Below, piece by piece: positions 27,732 through 36,204 of a DNA stretch of 64,000 nucleotides. The notes below the pieces were generated by a model. It saw only the letters and a list, made by a program, of their open reading frames with translations. It did not search any database and was not told the DNA's origin. Both the position numbers and the translations under genes were made by a program. Numbering within the stretch: the first letter of the stretch is position 1; each line of letters opens with the position of its first letter. The DNA is from Ramlibacter agri (GTDB lineage Bacteria; Pseudomonadota; Gammaproteobacteria; Burkholderiales; Burkholderiaceae_C), in assembly GCF_012927085.1 (NCBI RefSeq), contig NZ_JABBFX010000006.1, forward strand, positions 1 through 64,000, given 5' to 3'.

Positions 27732-30332
27732 TTACGCGCCGAGGGCGTGCTTCGCCGCCCGCACGATGCTCGCCGAATCGACGCCGAAGTACGAGCGCAA
27801 GGCCGCCCGCGTATCGCTGCGCCCGAAGCCGTCGGTGCCCAGGGTCACGTACTTGCGGCCTGCGGGCACGAAGGCGCGGATGCTCTCCGGCACCGCGCGC
27901 ACGTAGTCGCTGGCCGCGATCACCGGTCCGCGCCCCTTCAGCTGCTGCGTGACGAAAGGCAGGCCCGGCTCGGCCTCGCCGGCCAGCGCACGCTGCTCGC
28001 AGGCCTGGCCGTCGCGCGCCAGCTCGCTCCAGCTGGTGACGCTGAACACCTCGGTGGCGACGCCTTCTTCGGCCAGCTGCCGGGCCGCCTGCACCACCTC
28101 GTTGAGGATGGCGCCGGAGCCGAGCAGCGTGAGCGGCTTGCGCGCCGTCGGGTCGCCGAAACGGGCGAAGCGCCAGCAGCCGCGGATCACGTCTTCGTGC
28201 GCTTCCGGCGGCAGGTCCGGCTGCGCGTAGTTCTCGTTCATCAAGGTGACGTAGTAGAAGACGTCGCGCTGCTCCACCAGCATCTCGCGCATGCCGCGGT
28301 CCACGATCACCGCCATCTCGCCGGCGAAAGCCGGGTCGTAAGCCTTGCAGTTCGGGATGGTCGCCGCCACCAGGTGGCTGCTGCCGTCCTGGTGCTGCAG
28401 GCCTTCGCCGCCCAGGGTCGTGCGCCCCGAGGTTGCGCCCAGCAGGAAGCCGCGGGCACGCTGGTCGGCCGCTGCCCAGATCGCGTCACCCACGCGCTGG
28501 AAGCCGAACATCGAGTAGTAGATGTAGAAGGGCAGCATGGCCACGCCATGCACGCTGTAGCTCGTGGCCGCGGCCGTCCAGCTGGCAATGGCGCCCGCCT
28601 CGCTGATGCCTTCCTCCAGGATCTGGCCGTCCAGCGCCTCGCGGTAGGACAGCACGGAGCCGATGTCCTCCGGCTCGTAGCTCTGGCCGGCGCTGGAATA
28701 GATGCCCACCTGCTTGAACAGGTTGGCCATGCCGAAGGTGCGTGCTTCGTCGGCCACGATGGGCACGATGCGCGGGCCGAGCACCGGGTCCTTCAGCAGC
28801 CCGCCCAGCATGCGCACGAAGGCCATGGTGGTCGACATCTCCTTGCCGCTGGCGGCCAGCGCGAACTGCGCGTAGCTGTCGGCCGCTGGCACCGGCACCG
28901 GCTCGCATTGCGTGCGCCGCTGCGGCAGGTAGCCGCCCAGGGCCTCGCGCTTCGCGTGCAGGTACTGCAGTTCCGCGCTGTCCTCCGCCGGCTTGAAGAA
29001 GTCCAGGTTCTTCGCCTGTTCGTCGGAGATCGGCAGGTTGAAGCGGTTGCGGAACTCCAGCAGCGCCGCCTCGTCCAGCTTCTTCTGGCTGTGCGTGGTC
29101 ATGCGGCCCTGGCCGGCCGCGCCCATGCCGTAGCCCTTCTTGGTGTGGGCCAGGATCACCGTGGGCTGGCCTCTATGCCTGGACGCGGCCTCGTAGGCGG
29201 CGTGGATCTTCACCAGGTCGTGGCCGCCGCGCTTGAGGCGATCGATCTGTTCGTCGGTCATGCCTTGCGCCAGGCGCGCCAGTTCCTCGTTCTGGCCGAA
29301 GAAGTTGTCGCGGTTGAAGCGGCCGTCCTTGGCGGCGAAGGTCTGCATCTGGCCGTCCACCGTCGTCGCGAAAGCCCGCACCAGCGCGTTGCCGGCGTCG
29401 CGCGCGAACAGGCCGTCCCAGTCGCTGCCCCACAGCAGCTTGACGACGTTCCAGCCGGCGCCGCGGAACAGCTTCTCCAGTTCGTCGACGATCTTGCCGT
29501 TGCCGCGCACCGGGCCGTCCAGGCGCTGCAGGTTGCAGTTGACGACCCACACCAGGTTGTCCAGCTTCTCGCGCGAAGCCAAGGTCAGCGCGCTCATGCT
29601 CTCCGGCTCGTCCATCTCGCCGTCGCCGAACACGCCCCACACTTTCCGGCCTTCGCAATCGAGCAACTGGCGGTGCGTGAGGTAGCGCATGAAGCGCGCG
29701 TGATAGATCGAGCTGATGGGGCCGATGCCCATGGAGCCGGTCGGGAACTGCCAGAAGTCCGGCATCAGCCAGGGATGCGGATAGCTCGAAAGGCCGCGGG
29801 CTCCATTGCCCGGCCCGGCGATCTCCTGCCGGTAATGCGCGAGGTCGTTCTCGCTCAAGCGGCCTTCGAGGAAGGCGCGCGCATAGACGCCCGGCGCGCT
29901 GTGCGGCTGGAAGAACACCAGGTCGCGCATTCGGAAGAAATGGTTGAAGCCCACTTCGAACAGGTCGGCCGCGCTGGCGTAACTGGCGATGTGCCCGCCC
30001 AGGTCGCCATAGGCGCTGTTGGCGCGCACCACCATCGCCAGTGCGTTCCAGCGCATCAGCGAGGCCAGCTTCTCCTCGAGGGCGAGGTCGCCGGGGAAGA
30101 CCGGCTGCTTCTCCACCGGCACCGTGTTGACGTAAGGCGTGACCAGCTCCGGCGACCAGCCCACATGCGGGTCGCGACCCAACACGGCCAGCTGGTCGAG
30201 GATGAAGCGGGCGCGCGCCGGGCCTTCGGTGGCGACCAGCGCCAGGAAGGCATCGCGCCACTCCGCGGTTTCGGCAGGGTCGGCGTCGCCGCCCGGGTCG
30301 GCAAGGTAGCGGGTGAGGGAGTGGTCGGCCAT
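27732..30332 (-). CDS. Pyruvate-dehydrogenase-type E1 (homodimeric, AceE/MdeB-like)
   Basis: 866 aa, the single-chain E1 of 2-oxo-acid dehydrogenase complexes, slightly shorter than typical AceE. The thiamine-diphosphate motif begins GDGEMDEPESMSALTLA and ends near WVVNCNLQRLDGPV. C-terminal transketolase domains are complete. No E2 (aceF) or E3 (lpd) gene is adjacent, and an Lrp-family gene is divergent. That arrangement recalls MdeB/MdeR of Pseudomonas, where a PDH-E1 homologue handles 2-ketobutyrate from methionine. It could be a paralogue with a substrate other than pyruvate, or simply a displaced aceE. GGAGG lies only 1 nt before the ATG, too close for a normal Shine-Dalgarno; TAGAGT lies 6 nt upstream. 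Confidence 0.88.
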   Translation of the reverse strand: MADHSLTRYLADPGGDADPAETAEWRDAFLALVATEGPARARFILDQLAVLGRDPHVGWSPELVTPYVNTVPVEKQPVFPGDLALEEKLASLMRWNALAMVVRANSAYGDLGGHIASYASAADLFEVGFNHFFRMRDLVFFQPHSAPGVYARAFLEGRLSENDLAHYRQEIAGPGNGARGLSSYPHPWLMPDFWQFPTGSMGIGPISSIYHARFMRYLTHRQLLDCEGRKVWGVFGDGEMDEPESMSALTLASREKLDNLVWVVNCNLQRLDGPVRGNGKIVDELEKLFRGAGWNVVKLLWGSDWDGLFARDAGNALVRAFATTVDGQMQTFAAKDGRFNRDNFFGQNEELARLAQGMTDEQIDRLKRGGHDLVKIHAAYEAASRHRGQPTVILAHTKKGYGMGAAGQGRMTTHSQKKLDEAALLEFRNRFNLPISDEQAKNLDFFKPAEDSAELQYLHAKREALGGYLPQRRTQCEPVPVPAADSYAQFALAASGKEMSTTMAFVRMLGGLLKDPVLGPRIVPIVADEARTFGMANLFKQVGIYSSAGQSYEPEDIGSVLSYREALDGQILEEGISEAGAIASWTAAATSYSVHGVAMLPFYIYYSMFGFQRVGDAIWAAADQRARGFLLGATSGRTTLGGEGLQHQDGSSHLVAATIPNCKAYDPAFAGEMAVIVDRGMREMLVEQRDVFYYVTLMNENYAQPDLPPEAHEDVIRGCWRFARFGDPTARKPLTLLGSGAILNEVVQAARQLAEEGVATEVFSVTSWSELARDGQACEQRALAGEAEPGLPFVTQQLKGRGPVIAASDYVRAVPESIRAFVPAGRKYVTLGTDGFGRSDTRAALRSYFGVDSASIVRAAKHALGA

Positions 30333-30416
30333 GCCTCCACTCTAGGCCGGCTGGCGCAGCAGAGGCTGTCGAAACGCGGCAAAAGCGGTGGCTCGGCAGC
30401 ATAAAATGCCGCGAAC

Positions 30417-30890
30417 ATGGAATTGGACGCCATCGACCTGCGAATCCTGGCCGAGCTGCAGCAGGACGGCGCGCTGACCAACGTGGAATTGGCGCGCCGC
30501 GTCCACCTGTCGCCCTCGCCTTGCCTGGCGCGGGTGAAGGCCCTCGAAGCGGCCGGCGTCATCGAGCGCTATGTGGCGCTGGCCAATGCCAAGCTGCTGG
30601 GGCTGGGCCTCAATGTCTTCATCAACATCAGCCTGAAGGCGCAGAACAAGGAAGCGCTGGCGGAATTCGAGCGCCGCATCGGCGAGCACGACGAGGTGAT
30701 GGAGTGCTACCTGATGACGGGCGACAGCGACTACCTGATCCGGGTGGCGGTGGCCGACATCGCGGCGCTGGAGCGCTTCATCCTGGAGCAGCTCACGCCG
30801 ATTCCGGGCATCGAGAAGATCCGGTCCAGCTTCGCGCTGAAACAGGTGAGGTCCAAGACGGCCTTGCCTCTGCCAAGGATGCGCTCCTGA
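30417..30890 (+). CDS. Lrp/AsnC family transcriptional regulator
   Basis: 157 aa. The N-terminal winged helix (LDAIDLRILAELQQDGALTN, with recognition region VHLSPSPCLARVKALE) is followed by the RAM/AsnC effector domain (VMECYLMTGDSDYLIRVAV). It is divergent from the E1 gene with only 84 bp between starts, so it very likely regulates that gene, probably in response to an amino acid. It is similar in layout to bkdR and mdeR. TAAAAT lies 9 nt before the ATG and no Shine-Dalgarno sequence is seen. Confidence 0.92.
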   Translation: MELDAIDLRILAELQQDGALTNVELARRVHLSPSPCLARVKALEAAGVIERYVALANAKLLGLGLNVFINISLKAQNKEALAEFERRIGEHDEVMECYLMTGDSDYLIRVAVADIAALERFILEQLTPIPGIEKIRSSFALKQVRSKTALPLPRMRS

Positions 30891-31017
30891 CCGACACGCC
30901 TGCCCGACGCCCCACGCGCGTGTCGGACTCGGACTGACTGCCGGGCAGCCGCCATGGCCGCGCACGATGCGGCGTTGGCCGAATGACCGCGCCCCGCCCG
31001 CCGGCGACCATGTCTCC

Positions 31018-31173
31018 ATGGAAACGCTTCACACCTATGCAGTCAACACAGCCTCGGCGGCCTGGACGCGCGCCTTCTGGCCGTCGGTGGTGCTGGCCGT
31101 CGCCATTGCCCTCGACCAGTTCACGCGCGGCCCGTCGATCACCGGGATGATCCTGGCGAACCTGCTGGGTTGA
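31018..31173 (+). CDS. Small hypothetical membrane protein (doubtful)
   Basis: 51 aa starting METLHTYAVNTASAAWTRAF, with one hydrophobic stretch (WPSVVLAVAIALDQF). No ribosome-binding site is evident and no family is recognised. The last 35 bp overlap the 3' end of the damaged hydrolase gene on the other strand. It may be spurious. Confidence 0.3.
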   Translation: METLHTYAVNTASAAWTRAFWPSVVLAVAIALDQFTRGPSITGMILANLLG

Positions 31174-31833
31174 ACGCCGCCTCCAGCACCTGCCACAAAC
31201 GCGCATAAGCCTGTTCTCGCGCCACCGGATTGCGGCCCGCGTGCACGCCCTGCCCCGGATGCACGCCATTGGGGACCTCGCGGCGCAGCCGCACCTCGCC
31301 CACCGGGTTGTCGAAGTCGTGGTAACTGTCCGGGTACACATTCACCTCGATCCCGCTGCGCTGCCCCAGCGCGATGCAGGGATCGGCCGGGGTCCAGTCG
31401 TCCTTCTCGCCGATCATCACCACCACCCGCGTAGTGGGCTTCCAGCCTGACTGCAGCGCAGCGGTGCAGCCGGGATAGAAAGCCACCGCCGCCGCGGGCG
31501 GCGCCACGCCGCGCACATCCGCCCGGGTGGCATCCGTGCTGGCCAGCACCGCGCTGCCGCCGTGGGACCAACCCAGCAGGACGGACTTGCGCCCAGCGGC
31601 CCAGGGCTGGCGCGCCACCCACTCCAGTGCGGCCAGCGTATCGGCGCGGCGCTGCGTCTGCGTGACGGTGCGGCTGCCGATCTTCTGCGTGCAGATCTCG
31701 GCCAGGCCGCGCGGCGTCAGGCTGTCCGGGAACAGCACGGCATAGCCGCGGTCCACCAGCAGGTCCGCCATCGCCTGGTGCCGCGCATTGAGCTGGCCGC
31801 CTGGGCGGCCAGCAGGAGCAGGAGGGTTCTCAT
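31139..31833 (-). pseudogene. Dienelactone hydrolase family protein, N-terminal deletion and frameshift
   Basis: The C-terminal ~215 residues are a recognisable alpha/beta hydrolase of the dienelactone-hydrolase family: QLNARHQAMADLL, nucleophile motif LGWSHGGS, acid in EKDDWTP and His in DSYHDFDNP. The ATG at 31833 begins a convincing signal peptide (MRTLLLLLAAQA) that is in a different frame and runs directly into QLNARHQ. The segment that should carry the oxyanion-hole HGCGG motif is missing. This looks like an internal deletion with frame loss at the GCGGCC junction near 31806. A shorter product could start at 31771, but it would lack the first part of the fold. A sequencing error alone would not remove that much. 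Confidence 0.62.
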
Positions 31834-31876
31834 GGTCGGCCAAGATTGTCGGCCACAAAACCGGGACAATCCGGCC

Positions 31877-32611
31877 ATGACCCAAGAGCTGTTCCGCCAG
31901 GACGCGTATCTGCGGGAGACCCCCGCCACGGTCGTCGCCGTCGACGCGCAAGGCATCGTGCTGGATCGCACCGTGTTCTACCCCCTGGGCGGCGGCCAGG
32001 CCGGCGACAGCGGCGTGCTGCAGCTGGCCGACGGCCGCCTGTTGCAGGTGGCCGACACCCGCAAGGCCAAGGACGCCGAAGGCAAGCCGACGGCCGCCAT
32101 CGCCCACGTGCCGCAGGCCGGGCAGGACGAACTGCTGGCACAGCTGAAGCCGGGCGACGCGCTCGTCGCCAGGATTGACTGGGACCGCCGCCACAAGCTG
32201 ATGCGCTTCCACACCACGACGCACCTGCTTTGCCACCTGGTGCCGCAACTGGTGAACGGCTGCTCCATCACGCCGGAATACGCGCGGCTGGACTTCAACA
32301 TGACGGATCCGCTGGAGAAGGAAGTTCTCAGCGAAGGCATCGCCCGCCTCGTCGCGGCGGCGCATGCGGTGCAGATCGGCTCGATCACCGACGAGGAACT
32401 GGACGCCAACCCGGCGCTGGTCAAGAGCATGTCGGTGCAGCCCCCGCGCGGTACCGGCCGCATCCGCACCGTCCGCATCGGCGACGCCGTCGACTTCCAG
32501 CCCTGCGGCGGCACGCACGTGGCCAACACGTCCGAGATCGGCCCCGTGGTCGTGACCAAGATCGAGAAGAAGAGCGCGGCCACCCGGCGGGTGGTGCTGG
32601 GCTTCGCCTGA
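31877..32611 (+). CDS. Alanyl-tRNA editing protein (AlaX)
   Basis: 244 aa, a stand-alone homologue of the AlaRS editing domain that removes Ser or Gly mischarged on tRNA(Ala). Zinc ligands are seen in HTTTH (in MRFHTTTHLLCHL) and in CGGTHVANTSEIG. The N-terminal barrel has FYPLGGGQAGDSG. It lacks the C-Ala domain, so it resembles the shorter AlaX classes. GACAAT lies exactly 6 nt before the ATG and no Shine-Dalgarno is present. It is divergent from the damaged hydrolase gene. Confidence 0.9.
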   Translation: MTQELFRQDAYLRETPATVVAVDAQGIVLDRTVFYPLGGGQAGDSGVLQLADGRLLQVADTRKAKDAEGKPTAAIAHVPQAGQDELLAQLKPGDALVARIDWDRRHKLMRFHTTTHLLCHLVPQLVNGCSITPEYARLDFNMTDPLEKEVLSEGIARLVAAAHAVQIGSITDEELDANPALVKSMSVQPPRGTGRIRTVRIGDAVDFQPCGGTHVANTSEIGPVVVTKIEKKSAATRRVVLGFA

Positions 32612-32652
32612 AAGGGCGGAACTTGTCACGCTGCACACGCTCCACCCTTGCG

Positions 32653-34803
32653 ATGAAACTGCCCCGCCTGCTCGCCACCGCCTTCGGCCTGCTGGTCGCC
32701 GCCCTGCCGCTGGCCGGGCAGGCCCAGGACCGGACGGTCGTCACCAGCGAGCGCGTACGGGCCGAACTGGTGGCGCACGCGCCCGACGGCGTGGAGCCGG
32801 GCAAGCCCGTGTGGGTGGGCCTGCAGCTGACGCACCAGCCCGGTTGGCACACCTACTGGATGAATTCGGGCGACTCCGGCCTGCCGACGCAGCTGACGTG
32901 GTCGCTGCCCACCGGCGTCCTGGCCGGCGACATCGCCTGGCCGGTGCCCAGGAAGATCCCGATCGGCGGCCTGGCCAACTACGGCTATGAAGGCACGGTG
33001 CTGCTGCCGGTGCCGCTGACGGTCACTCCCGACTTCAAGCCTTCGCTGCTTTCCAGTGCGCTGGAGGTGAAGCTCAAGGCCAACTGGCTGGTCTGCAAGA
33101 AGGAATGCATCCCGGAGGAAGGCGAGTTCACGCTCAAGCTGCCCGTTCGCAGCACCACCGCCGCCAACGGGCAGGCCTTCGAGGCCGCCTTCGCCGCGCA
33201 GCCGCGGCCGGTGCCCCAGCTCAAGGGAACAGTCATCCCGGAAAGCACGGCGCGCATCGACGGCAACGCGCTTGACGTCACGGTGCAGGGCCTGCCGGTG
33301 GACGTGCGCGGCAAGCGGCTGGAGTTCTTCCCCGAGACGGCCGAAGTGATCGAGACCGCCGGCGCCTGGGTCCAATCCTGGAACGGCGCCACCTGGACGG
33401 CGCGGGTGCCGCTGTCGGCCCAGCGCAGCGCCAGCCCGGGCGTGATGCCCGTGGTGCTGGCCACGCCCGAGGGCCAGGGTTACCGCTCCGAATTGAAAGT
33501 GGTGGGAGCCTGGCCGCAGGTGGCCGCCGCGCCGACCGTGTCTCCGGCCCTCGAGGCCGCGCTGCGCAGCAACGCCGCCGCCAGCCAGACGCCATCGACC
33601 ACCTTCGCCGCGGCGCTGTTCGGCGCCTTGCTTGGTGGCTTGATCCTGAACCTGATGCCCTGCGTGTTCCCGGTGCTGGCGATCAAGGTGGTGGGCTTCA
33701 CGCGCCACGCCGACGACCGCCGCGGCACCCGCATCGCGGGCCTGGCTTACGCGGTGGGCGTGATGCTCTCGTTCGTCGCGTTGGGCGGAGCGATGCTTGC
33801 CCTGCGCGCGGCCGGCGAACAACTGGGCTGGGGCTTCCAGCTGCAGTCGCCCGCGGTCGTGGCGGCGCTGGCGGCGCTGTTCACCGTGCTGGGCCTCAAC
33901 CTCGCGGGCGTGTTCGAGTTCGGCGCTTTCCTGCCAAGCAGCGTGGCGACGCTGGAGTCCAGGCATCCGGTCGTCAACTCCTTCCTCTCCGGCGTGCTGG
34001 CGGTGGCCATCGCCTCGCCCTGCACGGCGCCTTTCATGGGCGCTTCGCTCGGCTTCGCGGTGGGCCTGCCGGCGGTGGAAGCGCTGGCCATCTTCGGGGT
34101 GCTGGGCATAGGCATGGCGCTGCCCTACCTGGCGGCGAGCTTCGTGCCCGCCATCGCGCGCTGGATGCCGCGGCCCGGGCCCTGGATGGACACCTTCCGC
34201 CGGCTGATGGCTTTCCCGCTGTTCGCCACTGTCGCCTGGCTGGTGTGGGTGCTCGGGCAGCAAAGCGGCATCGACGGCGCGGGCGCGCTGCTGGTGCTGC
34301 TGGTCACCTTGAGCATGGTCGTGTGGGCACTGACCTTGCGCGGCCGCGCCCGCGTCGCGCTGGGCGCGCTGGCCTTTGCCAGCCTGGCCTTCGTGGCCTG
34401 GTGGCTGGGTGGCGCGATCACGCGCGAAGCGCCACCCGCGGGTGCCGTGGCCCAGGCCGGCGAGCGCTGGCAAGCCTGGGAACCGGGCCGCGTGGACCAG
34501 CTCGTGGCCAACGGCCAGCCGGTGTTCGTGGACTTCACCGCGGCCTGGTGCGTGACCTGCCAGGTGAACAAGAAGGCCACGCTGTCGAACCGGGACGTGC
34601 TGGCGGACTTCGACGCCGGCAAGTTCACGCTGCTGCGCGCGGACTGGACCCGCCGCGACCCCGCCATCACCGCTGCCCTGGCCCAGCTGGGGCGCAGCGG
34701 CGTGCCGGTCTACGTGGTCTATCGCCCGGGCCGGGCGCCCCAAGTGTTGTCCGAGTTGCTGAGCGTGCAGGAGGTGCGCGCCGCGCTCGGTTCTTCCCTG
34801 TAA
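32653..34803 (+). CDS. ScsB/DsbD-family thiol:disulfide reductase
   Basis: 716 aa. A signal peptide (about 1-24) precedes a large periplasmic N-terminal domain with the pair CKKEC (in WLVCKKECIPEEG). Eight predicted membrane helices of the DsbD type follow, with the buried-Cys motifs NLMPCVFPVLA and ASPCTAPFMG. The C-terminal periplasmic thioredoxin domain has WCVTC. It moves electrons from cytoplasmic thioredoxin through the membrane to periplasmic proteins. The larger N-terminal domain distinguishes it as the ScsB type. The redoxin gene 9 bp downstream is the likely electron acceptor. Confidence 0.9.
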   Translation: MKLPRLLATAFGLLVAALPLAGQAQDRTVVTSERVRAELVAHAPDGVEPGKPVWVGLQLTHQPGWHTYWMNSGDSGLPTQLTWSLPTGVLAGDIAWPVPRKIPIGGLANYGYEGTVLLPVPLTVTPDFKPSLLSSALEVKLKANWLVCKKECIPEEGEFTLKLPVRSTTAANGQAFEAAFAAQPRPVPQLKGTVIPESTARIDGNALDVTVQGLPVDVRGKRLEFFPETAEVIETAGAWVQSWNGATWTARVPLSAQRSASPGVMPVVLATPEGQGYRSELKVVGAWPQVAAAPTVSPALEAALRSNAAASQTPSTTFAAALFGALLGGLILNLMPCVFPVLAIKVVGFTRHADDRRGTRIAGLAYAVGVMLSFVALGGAMLALRAAGEQLGWGFQLQSPAVVAALAALFTVLGLNLAGVFEFGAFLPSSVATLESRHPVVNSFLSGVLAVAIASPCTAPFMGASLGFAVGLPAVEALAIFGVLGIGMALPYLAASFVPAIARWMPRPGPWMDTFRRLMAFPLFATVAWLVWVLGQQSGIDGAGALLVLLVTLSMVVWALTLRGRARVALGALAFASLAFVAWWLGGAITREAPPAGAVAQAGERWQAWEPGRVDQLVANGQPVFVDFTAAWCVTCQVNKKATLSNRDVLADFDAGKFTLLRADWTRRDPAITAALAQLGRSGVPVYVVYRPGRAPQVLSELLSVQEVRAALGSSL

Positions 34804-34812
34804 GGAGTAGCC

Positions 34813-35424
34813 ATGCTGCGTCGTACCCTGCTTGCGTGTTCCGCGCTGTTCGCGCTGGCCGCCCATGCGGCTCCCTCGGTGGGCCAGGCCGCGCCCGACT
34901 TCACCTTGCAGGACGCGAGCGGCAAGCCCGTGCGCCTGAGCGATTTCCGCGGCAAGTACGTGGTGCTGGAGTGGACCAACCCCGGCTGCCCCTACGTGCG
35001 CAAGCACTACAACAGCGGCAACATGGCGGCCACGCAGCAGGATGCGATCGCGCGCGGCGCGGTGTGGCTGTCCATCGATTCGACCGAGAAGGCCAGCTTC
35101 GACTACATGGAGCCGGCCAAGCTGGTCGCCTGGCAGCAGCAGCGCAAGGCGCACCCCACGGCGCTGTTGATGGACGAAGAAGGCAGCGCCGGCAAGGCCT
35201 ACGGCGCGCGCACCACGCCGCACATGTACATCGTCGACCCGCAAGGCCGGCTGGTCTATGCGGGCGGCATCGACAGCATTGCGTCCAGCGATCCGGGGGA
35301 CATCGCCAAGGCGACCAACTACGTGAAGCAGGGGCTGGCCGAAGCCACGGCCGGCAAGGCCATCAGCGCGCCGGTGACACGGCCCTACGGCTGCTCCATC
35401 AAGTACAAGGACGGCGCCGCCTGA
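34813..35424 (+). CDS. Periplasmic redoxin (AhpC/TSA-like), partner of ScsB
   Basis: 203 aa with a signal peptide (RRTLLACSALFALAAHA) and a peroxiredoxin/thioredoxin fold (VGQAAPDFTLQDASGKPVRL). The active site is NPGCPYVRKHY, with a single conserved Cys at that position (CPYV) and a further Cys near the C-terminus (YGCSIKY). An AAGGAG site and the 9-bp gap after scsB indicate one operon. Known ScsB partners include periplasmic peroxiredoxin-like proteins, so it probably receives electrons from ScsB to detoxify peroxide. Confidence 0.85.
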   Translation: MLRRTLLACSALFALAAHAAPSVGQAAPDFTLQDASGKPVRLSDFRGKYVVLEWTNPGCPYVRKHYNSGNMAATQQDAIARGAVWLSIDSTEKASFDYMEPAKLVAWQQQRKAHPTALLMDEEGSAGKAYGARTTPHMYIVDPQGRLVYAGGIDSIASSDPGDIAKATNYVKQGLAEATAGKAISAPVTRPYGCSIKYKDGAA

Positions 35425-35433
35425 GTTCCGTCA

Positions 35434-35471
35434 CTTGTGCGCCAGCGTGGTGCACAAGCCTTGTCGACAAG
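35434..35471. promoter_or_regulatory. GntR-type operator cluster
   Basis: The perfect 12-bp palindrome CTTGTCGACAAG (35460-35471) fits the TTGT-N2-ACAA pattern bound by many FadR-subfamily (FCD) GntR regulators. Just upstream, CTTGTGC (35434-35440) and GCACAAG (35452-35458) form a second inverted repeat of the same half-site spaced by 11 bp. The cluster ends 28 bp before the gntR start, implying autoregulation and control of the operon. Confidence 0.75.
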
Positions 35472-35499
35472 CTGGCATGGAAGCTGCTGATCCGGTGGC

Positions 35500-36192
35500 A
35501 TGCCCACCTCCGCGGACATCTGCGACCGCATCATCGAAGCCACCCTGGCGCGCAAGCTCGCGCCGGGCGCCCACCTGGGCGAGGTCCAGCTCGCCACCCT
35601 GTTTGCGTGCAGCCGCACGGTCGTCCGTGAAGCGCTGACCGCGCTGGCGGCGCGGCGCATCGTCGAAGTCACGGCCCGCCGCGGCTGGTTCCTGGTGCAG
35701 CCCGATGCCGAAGATGCACAGGCCACCTTCGAGGCGCGCCGCGCCATCGAAACAGGCGTGCTGCGCTGCGCGCGCGCCGTGTCGCCCGGCGCGGTGGAAG
35801 AACTGCGGGCCCATGTGCAGCGCCAGCGCGACGCACTCGCGAACGACGACGCAGGACTCCGCAGCACCTTGCTGGGCGACTTCCACGTCTGCCTGGCGCG
35901 CGCCCTCGGCGGCCCGCTGCTCGCAGCCATCCTGCGCGACCTGACAGTGCGCACCACGCTGGTCGCCATGCACCACCAAAGCCCGCAGGAGGCCGAGGCG
36001 TCCTGCGCCGAACACGCCGCCATCGTCGATGCGCTCGCAGCAGGCGACCTCGCCGCGGCCGAAAGCGCGATGGCGGCGCACCTCGGCACCTGGGACCGGA
36101 AATTGCACGTCCCGCCCCGAGCCCATGGCCTCGCCGCGCTGCGCCACGCGCTGCAGCCAGCCGCGCCCCAAGCCATCGTCCCCATTTCATAA
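35500..36192 (+). CDS. GntR family (FadR/FCD subfamily) regulator
   Basis: 230 aa. The N-terminal winged helix (LGEVQLATLFACSRTVVREA) is followed by an all-helical FCD ligand domain with metal-type His/Asp residues (DFHVCLA, CAEHAAIVDALAAGD). The last ~30 residues are Ala/Pro-rich. It is the first gene of an operon with an ABC importer and an amidase and is followed by the receptor gene after 12 bp. It probably represses the operon until the imported compound or its product binds. Confidence 0.88.
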   Translation: MPTSADICDRIIEATLARKLAPGAHLGEVQLATLFACSRTVVREALTALAARRIVEVTARRGWFLVQPDAEDAQATFEARRAIETGVLRCARAVSPGAVEELRAHVQRQRDALANDDAGLRSTLLGDFHVCLARALGGPLLAAILRDLTVRTTLVAMHHQSPQEAEASCAEHAAIVDALAAGDLAAAESAMAAHLGTWDRKLHVPPRAHGLAALRHALQPAAPQAIVPIS

Positions 36193-36204
36193 GGAGCTGT
36201 TCCC

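Noticed and set aside
27729..27734. TAATAT as a leaderless -10 for the creatininase gene
   Set aside because: The hexamer contains the stop codon of the E1 gene 9 bp upstream. Co-transcription is at least as likely, so it was left out of the leaderless list.
27126..30404. 1,092-codon open frame on the plus strand opposite the E1 and creatininase genes
   Set aside because: Translation is His/Arg/Gln-rich with no domain, mirrors two well-supported genes, and has no ribosome site.
32626..35244. 872-codon open frame on the minus strand opposite scsB and the redoxin
   Set aside because: Antisense shadow; no domains, and the plus strand has complete catalytic motifs.
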